NCBI RefSeq assembly: GCF_012911565.1
Contig: NZ_JAAMPU010000101.1
Coordinates: 1 to 64,000, forward strand
Length of the DNA stretch: 64,000 bases
From: Flavobacterium silvaticum
GTDB taxonomy: Bacteria > Bacteroidota > Bacteroidia > Flavobacteriales > Flavobacteriaceae
Direction of reading: 5' to 3'
This document shows positions 42,334 through 50,843 of the stretch, in pieces (the first letter of the stretch is position 1; every line of letters starts with the position of its first letter). Both the position numbers and the translations under genes were made by a program. Under the pieces are notes generated by a model. It worked only from the letters and a program-made list of their open reading frames with translations. It was not told the origin of the DNA and made no database searches.

Positions 42334-44931
42334 ATGCTAAAGAAAATCCTCAAATGGACCGGAATTACCATATTGGTCTTGATCATCATTTTAGTTGCAG
42401 CCCCTTATCTGTTCAAGGATAAAATCCGCGAAATGGTGGTTTCATCCATCAATAAAAACCTTGATGCGACGGTTGCCGTCGAAGATGTCGGATTGAGTTT
42501 GTTTTCTGCATTCCCGATGGCCGATGTCCAGATCGAGAAAATCAGCGTCATCAATAAAGCGCCGTTTGCAGGCGATACGCTTTTCTATGCCGGTGAACTG
42601 AACCTCAAAATGTCGGTAAAGCAGCTTTTCAACAGCGCCGATGAAGGCATGGAAATAGAATCGTTTTCAAGCAAAGGCGGAAAGGTCAACATCCTTTTCA
42701 ACAAAGACGGGATCGGGAATTACGACATCGCCCTAAAAAACAAAGAAGAAGACAAAGGCCCGAGTGACGACACACCTTTAAAATTCAAAGTCCAGAAGTA
42801 TTCCATAGAAAACTTCCGTTTTAAATACGCCGATGAAAAATCGAAAATCGCTATGGTCATTGACAGTTTGAACCATAGCGGAACGGGTGATTTCACCGGA
42901 AGCAAACTCGACCTCGACACCAAATCGGCGGCTTTGGTTTCATTGACGATGGACAAAATGAATTACCTCAATAAAGTCGCTTTGCAGCTCGATGCGGTTC
43001 TTGCGATTGATCTGGATCAGATGAAATTCGGCTTCAAAAAGAACAAAGCGCTTATCAATAAACTGCCGCTCGAATTCGACGGTTATCTGCAGCTGCTTGA
43101 CAACGGGCAACGCTACGATTTGACATTCAAGACACCCGAATCGGGATTCCAGAATTTCCTTGCGCTTATTCCATCGGCCTATTCCGGAAGCCTTAAAAAT
43201 GTAAAGACGACAGGCGATTTCAAGGTTGAAGGTTTTGCCAAAGGTGATTTGACCGATACGACGGTTCCGAAATTCAATCTCGCGATCGCTTCGAACAATG
43301 CCTCGTTCCAATATCCGGATTTGCCTAAATCGGTACAAAATATCGTCATCGACACCAAAATCAAGAATGAGACAGGCTTGCCGAACGATACCTATGTGAA
43401 CCTTGACAAACTTTCTTTCCGCATAGATCAGGATGTTTTTGACATGAGCGCGAATATTAAAAACCTCGCAGAAAACCCACTTGTCGATGCTAAGGCTAAA
43501 GGAACAATCAACCTGGCGAACGTGACCAAAGCCTATCCGGTGAAACTCGACACGCCTTTATCTGGAATCCTCAAAGCCGATATCGCCGCGAATTTCGACA
43601 TGAAAGCGGTTGAAGAAAATGCCTATGACAGAATCGACGGTTCCGGAAACCTGGTGCTTTCCGGGTTCGATTACACCGATGAATCAAAGAAAAAATACCA
43701 AATCCAAACCGCAGACCTTCAATTCAACAAAGCCAAAATAACCCTGCGTGATTTCTCAGCCAAAACCGGAAAGACAGATTTGCGTATCAACGGGACGTTG
43801 GAAAACCTGCTTGGTTTTATGCTCAAGAAACAAACCATCCGTGGGAATTTCAACCTGACTTCGAATCAATTCGCCGTATCTGATTTTATGAGCGAAACGA
43901 CTCCGACGAAAGCTGAAGAAAAACCTAAGGAAGCCGTAAAGATTCCGGGATTTCTGGATTGTACGCTTAACGCGAAAGCAAATACGGTTTTATATGACAA
44001 CCTGACTTTGAAAAATGTGTCGGGAAAAATCATTCTCAAAGATGAAAAGGCACGGCTTGAAAATGTAAAGACCGATATTTTCGACGGTTCCATTGCGGTT
44101 ACAGGCGATGTGTCGACCAAAGAAGCGGTTCCGACATTCAATCTTGACCTCGGCATGAACAAAGTGGATATCCAACAGACGTTCACCCAATTGGAAATGA
44201 TGAAAAGCATCGCTCCGATTGCCGGTGTCGTCAACGGAAAACTCAATTCTACGATCAAGGTCAACGGAAAGCTCGACGCAAAAGAAATGACGCCGGTTTT
44301 GAATACGATCAACGGAGATTTGCTTGGCCAGTTATTGTCGACAACCGTCAATGAAAAGACGTCTCCTTTGCTGAACAAACTGGATCAGAATGTGAGTTTC
44401 ATCGACCTGAGCAAACTCAATCTCAACGACCTCAAAGCTGTGCTTACTTTCACCAATGGCCGCGTCAACGTGAAGCCGTTCAAGATAAAGTATCAGGATA
44501 TCAATGTGGATATTTCAGGATCTCACGGATTCGACCAGACTATGGCGTATAAACTCACGTTTGACGTTCCGGCGAAATATCTGGGTAATGAAGCTGGCGG
44601 TATGCTCGCGAAATTATCGGCTACCGACATCAGCAAACTCAAAAATATTCCGGTAACTGCGAACATTGGCGGGAATTTCAAGAATCCGACTGTTAATACA
44701 GACTTGAAAGCATCGATGACAGCTTTGACGAATCAGATAGTTGCGGCACAGAAAGACAAATTGGTAAATCAGGGTTCGTCTGCATTGACCAATATATTAA
44801 ATGGAACGAAATCTTCATCCGGAACAAAAACAGACACGACTAAGGCCGCCAAGAACGATGATGTCAAAAAAGCCGCCCAGGGAATTTTGGATATGTTCGG
44901 GAAAAAGAAAAAAGAAGAAAAGAAACCTTAG
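42334..44931 (+). CDS. AsmA family protein
   Basis: AsmA-like proteins are large periplasmic proteins anchored in the inner membrane, related to TamB/YhdP and thought to bridge the envelope and move phospholipids. This 865-residue protein has one N-terminal helix (WTGITILVLIIILVAAPYLF, ~8-27) followed by repeating beta-strand segments. Family motifs include VAVEDVGLSLFSAFPMADVQI (~48-68), GKVNILFNKDGIGNYDI and LKNVSGKIILKDEKARLENV. The C-terminal ~60 residues are Lys/Thr/Ala-rich and low complexity. The ATG at 42334 follows the sppA terminator. Its stop overlaps the converging DUF2797 stop. A link to outer membrane lipid transport is inferred from the family. Confidence 0.9.
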   Translation: MLKKILKWTGITILVLIIILVAAPYLFKDKIREMVVSSINKNLDATVAVEDVGLSLFSAFPMADVQIEKISVINKAPFAGDTLFYAGELNLKMSVKQLFNSADEGMEIESFSSKGGKVNILFNKDGIGNYDIALKNKEEDKGPSDDTPLKFKVQKYSIENFRFKYADEKSKIAMVIDSLNHSGTGDFTGSKLDLDTKSAALVSLTMDKMNYLNKVALQLDAVLAIDLDQMKFGFKKNKALINKLPLEFDGYLQLLDNGQRYDLTFKTPESGFQNFLALIPSAYSGSLKNVKTTGDFKVEGFAKGDLTDTTVPKFNLAIASNNASFQYPDLPKSVQNIVIDTKIKNETGLPNDTYVNLDKLSFRIDQDVFDMSANIKNLAENPLVDAKAKGTINLANVTKAYPVKLDTPLSGILKADIAANFDMKAVEENAYDRIDGSGNLVLSGFDYTDESKKKYQIQTADLQFNKAKITLRDFSAKTGKTDLRINGTLENLLGFMLKKQTIRGNFNLTSNQFAVSDFMSETTPTKAEEKPKEAVKIPGFLDCTLNAKANTVLYDNLTLKNVSGKIILKDEKARLENVKTDIFDGSIAVTGDVSTKEAVPTFNLDLGMNKVDIQQTFTQLEMMKSIAPIAGVVNGKLNSTIKVNGKLDAKEMTPVLNTINGDLLGQLLSTTVNEKTSPLLNKLDQNVSFIDLSKLNLNDLKAVLTFTNGRVNVKPFKIKYQDINVDISGSHGFDQTMAYKLTFDVPAKYLGNEAGGMLAKLSATDISKLKNIPVTANIGGNFKNPTVNTDLKASMTALTNQIVAAQKDKLVNQGSSALTNILNGTKSSSGTKTDTTKAAKNDDVKKAAQGILDMFGKKKKEEKKP

Positions 44932-45722
44932 ACTGTCAGCGAAACCCGATAGCCTTCATAACCGCGAATATTAAAGACAGTTCCGTCTTCAAAGATCAGA
45001 TATTGGCCTTTGATTCCGATAAGTTTCCCTGAATATCGCGTGGTTTTATCCAGATTCAGGCTTGTCACTTTTTTGGGATAGGCCAAAACCGGATAATTGA
45101 TTTTGAGGTGTTCGTTTAAATCTGTATTGAAATACGGCCTGACTTCTTCCGGCAGAAAATCAAAAATGCGCCCTTTTTCTTCGAGCAGATCGAGTGTCAA
45201 TACTTCATTCTGCAACATTTTGCGCCAGTTGGTCTTATCTACAAAATGATTTTTGAGAGCGACTTCGGTGATTCCGGCCAAATATCTGTTAGGTACTTCA
45301 AGAATAGTTACTGCTTCATCTGCGCCTTGATCGATCCAACGTGTCGGAACCTGGGTTTTTCTCGTAACCCCGACTTTTACTTCACTCGACAACGCCAGAT
45401 ACACGATATGCGGCTGCAATTGGACACTTGATTCATAATCGAGGTCGCGATCGGCAATTCCTAAATGTGCCGTACTCAATTCGGGCCGCATGATCCAATC
45501 GCCGGCAGACGCACTTGCGTAAAAGCAATCGTAACAAAATCCTTGTCTGAAAATTTTCTTGCGCTTGCCACATTCGAGGCATTGATAACCTGTAAATTCT
45601 ATACTCAAATCACGTCCTAAAACCTGATTCATATTGAGAAAACTGTCTTCGAAAACTAAGAAATACTGGATTGGCTCGGTTGGCTCGGTCGCCATTTTTG
45701 AAAGCGTGCCTTCGTAATGCAT
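44928..45722 (-). CDS. DUF2797 domain-containing protein
   Basis: A 264-residue cytoplasmic protein of the DUF2797 family, found mainly in Bacteroidota and Actinobacteria. It carries a probable zinc site: CLECGKRKKIFRQGFCYDCF (four Cys, about residues 45-64), and conserved segments GDWIMRPELSTAHLGIADRD, VYLALSSEVKVGVTRKTQVP and RWIDQGADEA, resembling a GIY-YIG-like core. No activity has been shown for the family that I know of. The ATG at 45722 is preferred to a TTG next to it. It is divergent from the GH3-family gene, with a 35-nt gap, and shares terminal bases with the AsmA gene. Confidence 0.9.
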   Translation of the reverse strand: MHYEGTLSKMATEPTEPIQYFLVFEDSFLNMNQVLGRDLSIEFTGYQCLECGKRKKIFRQGFCYDCFYASASAGDWIMRPELSTAHLGIADRDLDYESSVQLQPHIVYLALSSEVKVGVTRKTQVPTRWIDQGADEAVTILEVPNRYLAGITEVALKNHFVDKTNWRKMLQNEVLTLDLLEEKGRIFDFLPEEVRPYFNTDLNEHLKINYPVLAYPKKVTSLNLDKTTRYSGKLIGIKGQYLIFEDGTVFNIRGYEGYRVSLTV

Positions 45723-45757
45723 CAAAAAATGTTATTTTAGCGTAAAGATAAAACAAA

Positions 45758-47290
45758 ATGCCGCTTCCCATTATCAATTCGATTGCGTCCTGGGTGCTGA
45801 AACAGCGCATCCACCAAATCGAATTGTTCCTCAAATATCCGAATGAGGTACAGGAGGAATTGCTGATGAATCTGATTGGAAGTTCAGAAAACACGGTCAT
45901 CGGCAAAGAATTCGATTTTTCATCCATAAAAAATTACCGCCAGTTCGCCGAACGTGTGCCCGTCAGGAATTATGAGGAAATACAGCCACTGATCGAACGT
46001 ACGCGCCTGGGTGAACAATTCGTTTTCTGGAATTCGCCTGTAAAATGGTTCGCCAAATCAAGTGGAACCACGAATGCCAAAAGCAAATTCATTCCCGTAA
46101 GCTACGAAGCCCTTGAAGATTGCCATTACAAAGGCAGCAAGGATTTGTTGTGCATGTATTTGAACAACAACGAAAATTCCCAATTGTTCGTGGGTAAAAG
46201 TCTCCGGCTCGGAGGAAGTGCGCAGATTTATGAAGACAACAACAGTTTCTTTGGCGATTTGTCTGCCATCCTGATCGAGAATATGCCTATGTGGGCCGAA
46301 TTCAGTTCGACCCCAAGCAATAAGGTTTCATTGATGAGCGAATGGGAAAGCAAACTCAAGGCGATTGTTTCTGAAACAAGAAATGAAAACGTGACCAGTT
46401 TTGCCGGCGTTCCATCGTGGCTTTTGGTGTTGATGAACCGGATTCTCGAAGATTCCGGAAAGATGCATCTGTTGGAGTTGTGGCCGCATTTGGAAGTCTA
46501 TTTCCACGGAGGCGTCAGTTTTGAACCGTATCGCGACCAATATGCGCGATTGCTTCCGAAGTCAGATTTCAAATACTACGAAATCTACAATGCATCGGAA
46601 GGTTTTTTTGCGATACAGGACCGTAACGATTCATCTGAATTACTGCTGATGCTCGATTACGGCATCTTCTATGAATTTATTCCGATGGATTCTTTTGGAA
46701 CGGAAAACCAGCGTGTCATTCCGCTTTCCGAAGTCGAACTGCACAAGAATTATGCAGTTGTCCTTACGACGAATTCAGGTTTATGGCGCTATGTCATTGG
46801 CGATACGGTTAGATTCACATCATTCAATCCATATCGCATCAAAGTAAGCGGACGCACCAAACATTACATCAATGTTTTTGGTGAGGAACTCATGGTTGAA
46901 AATACCGATTCTGCTTTAGCGAAAGCCTGTGCCGCCACGTCAAGCGAAGTCAAAGATTACACGGTCGCCCCTGTGTTTATGGATGGAAAGCAAAAAGGTG
47001 CACACGAATGGATGATCGAATTCAAGGTTCCGCCTGCCGATGTCGAACAATTCGGACGCATATTGGATGAAGCGCTCCAAAGCCTCAATTCAGATTACGA
47101 GGCCAAAAGATACAACAACATGACGTTGAATCCGCTAATTGTAAATGCGGCCCGCGACAACTTATTTTACGACTGGCTGCGTGATCAGGGTAAACTCGGC
47201 GGTCAACATAAGATTCCGAGGCTTTCAAACAGTCGTGATTATCTGGAGACACTGAAATCCATGCAGTTAACTTTCGTGGAGAAGCAATAA
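45758..47290 (+). CDS. GH3 auxin-responsive promoter family acyl-adenylase
   Basis: A 510-residue protein of the GH3 family, the acyl-adenylate/amino-acid-conjugating enzymes best known from plants (JAR1). Visible are the ATP-binding region KWFAKSSGTTNAKSKFIPVS (about residues 98-117), the middle motif YYEIYNASEGFFAIQD (~270-285), the acyl pocket region and the hinge YVIGDTVRFTSFNPYRIKVSGRTKHYINVFGEELMVENTD (in sections, ~345-385) containing the conserved Arg-Thr-Lys. Bacterial members are widespread in Bacteroidota but few have known substrates; ATP-dependent conjugation of a carboxylic acid to an amino acid is expected. The function in this organism is unknown. Confidence 0.88.
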   Translation: MPLPIINSIASWVLKQRIHQIELFLKYPNEVQEELLMNLIGSSENTVIGKEFDFSSIKNYRQFAERVPVRNYEEIQPLIERTRLGEQFVFWNSPVKWFAKSSGTTNAKSKFIPVSYEALEDCHYKGSKDLLCMYLNNNENSQLFVGKSLRLGGSAQIYEDNNSFFGDLSAILIENMPMWAEFSSTPSNKVSLMSEWESKLKAIVSETRNENVTSFAGVPSWLLVLMNRILEDSGKMHLLELWPHLEVYFHGGVSFEPYRDQYARLLPKSDFKYYEIYNASEGFFAIQDRNDSSELLLMLDYGIFYEFIPMDSFGTENQRVIPLSEVELHKNYAVVLTTNSGLWRYVIGDTVRFTSFNPYRIKVSGRTKHYINVFGEELMVENTDSALAKACAATSSEVKDYTVAPVFMDGKQKGAHEWMIEFKVPPADVEQFGRILDEALQSLNSDYEAKRYNNMTLNPLIVNAARDNLFYDWLRDQGKLGGQHKIPRLSNSRDYLETLKSMQLTFVEKQ

Positions 47291-47316
47291 TTATAATTCG
47301 AGTGCGTTATCTGCGC

Positions 47317-47490
47317 ATGAAAAAGATTATGCTGTTAGGAATAGTAGCCGGATTCGCGTTTACGTCGTGTGGTCCGCACCGAATGAAATGTGGCCCCGGA
47401 AGACGGTGCATCATTCAAAATGAAGTCAAGAAAACCCACAAAAAAATCCTGCCGGTAAAGCAGGATTTTGTTTTTAAGGGCATCGTTTAA
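47317..47490 (+). CDS. small Cys-containing lipoprotein
   Basis: A 57-residue product with a lipoprotein signal: MKKIMLLGIVAGFAFTSC, with the acylated Cys at residue 18. The remainder is short, basic and holds two further Cys (GPHRMKCGPGRRC). The ATG at 47317 is used; a GTG five codons earlier is less suitable for a signal peptide. A strong terminator-like hairpin lies within the 3' part of the gene (47445-47477), so the coding region ends beyond it. It is 26 nt after the GH3 gene. No function is recognised. It might be a small envelope metal-binding or lysis-type lipoprotein. Confidence 0.7.
   Translation: MKKIMLLGIVAGFAFTSCGPHRMKCGPGRRCIIQNEVKKTHKKILPVKQDFVFKGIV
47445..47477 (+). terminator. 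terminator-like hairpin inside the small lipoprotein gene
   Basis: AAAATCCTGC / GCAGGATTTT (10 bp) around CGGTAAA is followed by GTTTTTA. The stop codon of the lipoprotein frame (47488-47490) lies 13 nt beyond. Either termination there is partial or the terminator is used for the GH3 transcript. Confidence 0.75.
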
Positions 47491-47540
47491 AGTCGGGTCG
47501 GGACATTTAAAACAAAAGTGACTTAATTAAAAAGTAATGA

Positions 47541-48551
47541 TTACTCAGTAATTTTGATGAATTTCCGACTGACAGTATTTTGTCCCATATGAATCAGGGC
47601 AACGTAAACACCACTGCTAAGCCCGCTGACATCGATTGATTCGGAAGAGTTGGTTTGAGACACGATCCTGCCGCTCAAATCGGCGATTTCTATCTTTTCA
47701 ATAGTGTCGGCACCAACAATTTCAAGAACATTACGTACCGGATTTTTAGCGAGTGAAATTTGCGGCACAGAAGCTTCCGGAGCATTTAATAACGCCATCT
47801 GGAAGCTTTCATACGTTGTGGTTACATCATTGATGGACGCAATGGGAACACTGATGTCGTTGGTTGTGGAACGGAAAATGGGGTAGCCGGGATAATTGGC
47901 AGCGTAATAACTATATGTTGTCTGGATAATTGTCCCTACGTTTGGCAGGATATAGTTAAGCGAAAGCGTCATTACGGTTTTAAGGCGCGTAACTTCAATT
48001 GGGGTGTTCGGTCCAATTCCCGATATGTTCATGCTCAATGTTCCGTAGGCATCTACGGTTGTAACGGCCGTTCCGGTAAAAGTTCCTTCGTATGTAGAAT
48101 AGGCAAAAGTTCCGGCAATCGCATCGGAATTTGAAAAACCATATGCCATTGGAAAAGCGCCAAGGGTCGCATTGTTTGTACTGAAATTCAGGGTTACATC
48201 TGGATTGCTTACGCCGGTTACTGAAACGGTTCCGGCCGTATCTGAGAAATAAATGTTATTCAGGTAAGAAGTCCCGCCAACCATGGTATTCGTCTGGTTG
48301 ACAAGTGTGGTATTAGGAAACGTGGTCACTTCGGCAGGCAACGGGTCAATGGTATGGGATTCAGATAATCCGAGTTCCACCAACTGATCGAAATTCCAGG
48401 TTATGTTTTCACCTGAGGCAGTCTGGTCGATTGGCGTTGGAGTTGTACAAACGGTGTATGCGGGCCAGCTTCCGTATCCATAAAATGTAGGGATAGGCGA
48501 TTGTGCAAAAGCGCTGAAACCGATAAGGCAAACGAGTAGGTATTTTTTCAT
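47541..48551 (-). CDS. secreted protein with T9SS type A sorting tail (paralog 1)
   Basis: A 336-residue exported protein. A signal peptide (MKKYLLVCLIGFSAFAQ) is followed by a beta-rich domain of unknown function (~20-245) and a type A sorting domain (~255-336) with a strand pattern like KIEIADLSGRIVSQ, IDVSGLSSGVYVALI and the closing RKFIKITE. Segments shared with the next two genes include TWNFDQLVEL, GAFPMAYGF and VTTVDAYGTLSM. It is the shortest and most divergent of three tandem leftward paralogs. Type A tails are cut and replaced by LPS anchoring or free release during type IX secretion. The role of the N-terminal domain is unknown. Confidence 0.85.
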   Translation of the reverse strand: MKKYLLVCLIGFSAFAQSPIPTFYGYGSWPAYTVCTTPTPIDQTASGENITWNFDQLVELGLSESHTIDPLPAEVTTFPNTTLVNQTNTMVGGTSYLNNIYFSDTAGTVSVTGVSNPDVTLNFSTNNATLGAFPMAYGFSNSDAIAGTFAYSTYEGTFTGTAVTTVDAYGTLSMNISGIGPNTPIEVTRLKTVMTLSLNYILPNVGTIIQTTYSYYAANYPGYPIFRSTTNDISVPIASINDVTTTYESFQMALLNAPEASVPQISLAKNPVRNVLEIVGADTIEKIEIADLSGRIVSQTNSSESIDVSGLSSGVYVALIHMGQNTVSRKFIKITE

Positions 48552-48602
48552 AGTTTTTTTGTTGAATCAGATAGTAAAATAGTCAAAAGGAACAATGCAG
48601 CA

Positions 48603-49649
48603 TCATTTTTTAATGAACTTTTTATAGATAATTCCGGAGCCATTATCAATTCCAACCCTATACAAACCGCTATTCAGGTTGCTGACGTCAATTGAATTTC
48701 CGGGAGATTTGCTGATTTTTTTACCATCGATGGAAAATAGCTCAACCGACTTTAGAAGATGCTGTGAATTTACGTGCAATACACTTGACGTGGGGTTCGG
48801 ATAGATTGAAACGGAAGCAAGAGTTGCATCCGGAGTTCCCAGAAATGCATCGGTGCCTTTTTCGAGGATGACCAAATTTTCGTTTATTCCTAATATCGGA
48901 ACCACAAGGGTCGTTTCGATGCTCCTGATAAATGGCCATATCCCGAATTCATCTTCTGAAAAATAATAATAAGAGGTTTGTATGAGGTTGCCGGCATCTG
49001 GCAAAAAGGGAACCGAAAGCGAAATGACCTGTGTTACCTTAAGCCTGCTAACGGTGGTCGAAGCCGTTACACCATCATCGTTTTTATAAGAAAGTGTTCC
49101 GTAAGCATCAAAATAAGAATCGAGTGTTCCCGCAAATGTGCCCTGAAAAGTTCCCAGGCTTCCGTTATAGGTAAAGTTTCCGCCTGTGGCATCGGATGAA
49201 ATATATCCGTAATCCATTGGGAATTGCCCGACAAAGGCATTGTTGACAGAATAATCGAGCGTCATTATTTCCCCATCGGCCCTTAAAATGGAATAAGCCC
49301 CATCTGTATAATTGGCATAGACATTTGCGGTTTCTTCCGGAATGTCTTCTGTAATCGTTGTTTGGAAATTACAACCTGGATAGTTCGTTGTTGCCTGAGA
49401 ATCGGGAATACTATTCTTATAATCGTGGTGATCCAGAATAAAAGATACAGCCGAAAAATCCCACGATGCATTGACACCTTGGGGAGATTGATCTACGGGA
49501 ACGCTTGGGATTCCACGGAAATAGAATCTTTCCGTCACACCATCCACATCACCCGAAACAGGTAACGTTCCCTGGAAATGGCTTATAGGTTGCTGAGCAT
49601 ACGCGGCAATGGAAAAAACAAAAAATGACAAGAGTAGTTTTCTTTTCAT
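48603..49649 (-). CDS. secreted protein with T9SS type A sorting tail (paralog 2)
   Basis: A 348-residue exported protein with a signal peptide (MKRKLLLSFFVFSIAAYAQ), an unknown beta-rich domain (~20-270) and a type A sorting domain (~275-348) with YPNPTSSVLHVNS, VELFSIDGKKIS, IDVSNLNSGLYRVGI and KKFIKK at the end. Homologous to the genes on either side by motifs WDFSAVSF, GQFPMDYG and YFDAYGTLSYK. It lies 51 nt upstream of paralog 1 with no terminator seen between them, so the two may be cotranscribed. Function unknown; surface or secreted adhesin-like roles are possible but not supported by a motif. Confidence 0.85.
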   Translation of the reverse strand: MKRKLLLSFFVFSIAAYAQQPISHFQGTLPVSGDVDGVTERFYFRGIPSVPVDQSPQGVNASWDFSAVSFILDHHDYKNSIPDSQATTNYPGCNFQTTITEDIPEETANVYANYTDGAYSILRADGEIMTLDYSVNNAFVGQFPMDYGYISSDATGGNFTYNGSLGTFQGTFAGTLDSYFDAYGTLSYKNDDGVTASTTVSRLKVTQVISLSVPFLPDAGNLIQTSYYYFSEDEFGIWPFIRSIETTLVVPILGINENLVILEKGTDAFLGTPDATLASVSIYPNPTSSVLHVNSQHLLKSVELFSIDGKKISKSPGNSIDVSNLNSGLYRVGIDNGSGIIYKKFIKK

Positions 49650-49691
49650 AATGAATGGGTTACCTGATTAAAAGTACACAAATATTGTATT

Positions 49692-49716
49692 AAAAAAGCC
49701 CCGAAGATCAGGGCTT
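49692..49716 (-). terminator. terminator after paralog 3
   Basis: On the minus strand AAGCCC / GGGCTT, the stem extended by G-T pairs, is followed by a T-run. It separates paralog 3 from paralog 2. Confidence 0.7.
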
Positions 49717-49721
49717 GTTTT

Positions 49722-50768
49722 TTATTGCTTGACAACTTTTTGGGTTGTTGTTCCGGTATCGTCGGAGACTTTGACCAGGTAGATTCCATTTTGCAATGAG
49801 CTCAGGTCGATTCCGTTTGAATTGATTTGCTGATTTAGCATCAATCGGCCGTTCACATCAAATATGCTGGCTTGGATGTTACCAGATATGCCTGAAATTC
49901 TAAGAATGTCCTTGACCGGGTTTGGATATACGGATAGTGCGTTGGCCACTGTTTCAGGAGTAGAAAGAAGGGCATCCGTACTTTTTTCAAGATATGTCGT
50001 GGTCTGGTCAATGCTCAGCAACGGCACCATAAAATGGCTTTTTACGCTTCTGATGGAAGGCCAGAACCCATTGCCATCGTAATAGTAATTCGAGGTTTGC
50101 ATCAGTGTTCCCGCCGACGGAAAATCTGCCGTCCCGAAAGTTAGGTTCAGCACAACGCTAAGCCTGTTTACACTGGCAGACGTTTCGGTATTTTCAAGGA
50201 CATAATCGATTGTTCCGTAAGCATCATAAGTAGATGTCATTGTTCCGGTAAAATCTCCGTTGAAATCGCCCTGCGGCCCGGAATAAACGAAAGTTCCGGA
50301 AACGACATCGCTTGACGTACTTTCATAGCTCATCGGAAATTGGCCTACTGATGCGCCGTCTCCGGAAAATGTCAGTGACAATACATCCAGCGTGTTTCCC
50401 AGGATTACGAATTCTCCAACGTTGAAGAACTTTGCGTACAGTTTTCCCACCTCAGCACTGGTTTCCATGTCATATCCGGTAGAAACAAAATTACATTCCG
50501 GGTAGTTCGCGATTTCGGCATCTGTCGGAAGCGCATTACTATAGGATTCCATTTGTTCGAACACAACGCCGCTAAAATCCCAGGTTGCATTTGGTCCGGT
50601 AGCGGACTCGTCCGGTGCAGATTCGAAAGTGCCGCGATAATACCCTCTTGCGCTAAAGCCATCATCGCCTCCGGTAATTTGAGTATTTCCCATAAAATGG
50701 GTTATCTCTGATTGCGAAAATCCGGCAACTGCAAAAGTCAAACTGGCAAAAAGTAGAAGTTTTTTCAT
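49722..50768 (-). CDS. secreted protein with T9SS type A sorting tail (paralog 3)
   Basis: A 348-residue exported protein. Signal peptide (MKKLLLFASLTFAVAGFSQ), unknown beta-rich domain (~20-265) and type A sorting domain (~275-348) with YPNPVKDILRISG, ASIFDVNGRLML, IDLSSLQNGIYLVKV and QKVVKQ at the end. The shared block WDFSGVVFE, GQFPMSYE and TYDAYGTIDY places it in the same paralog set as the two genes downstream. It lies between a terminator (49692-49716) and the convergently placed pruA terminator. The three were probably formed by tandem duplication. Confidence 0.85.
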   Translation of the reverse strand: MKKLLLFASLTFAVAGFSQSEITHFMGNTQITGGDDGFSARGYYRGTFESAPDESATGPNATWDFSGVVFEQMESYSNALPTDAEIANYPECNFVSTGYDMETSAEVGKLYAKFFNVGEFVILGNTLDVLSLTFSGDGASVGQFPMSYESTSSDVVSGTFVYSGPQGDFNGDFTGTMTSTYDAYGTIDYVLENTETSASVNRLSVVLNLTFGTADFPSAGTLMQTSNYYYDGNGFWPSIRSVKSHFMVPLLSIDQTTTYLEKSTDALLSTPETVANALSVYPNPVKDILRISGISGNIQASIFDVNGRLMLNQQINSNGIDLSSLQNGIYLVKVSDDTGTTTQKVVKQ

Positions 50769-50813
50769 AAGTAGGATTTAAAGGTTTTTCAAATATAGAA
50801 TTTTAGTTGAATA

Positions 50814-50838
50814 AAAAAGCCTCTATTTCAGAGGCTTA
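50814..50838 (-). terminator. terminator after pruA
   Basis: On the minus strand AAGCCTCT / AGAGGCTT with a 5-nt to 9-nt loop is followed by TTTTATT, 6 nt after the pruA stop. Confidence 0.85.
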
Positions 50839-50843
50839 ATGAT

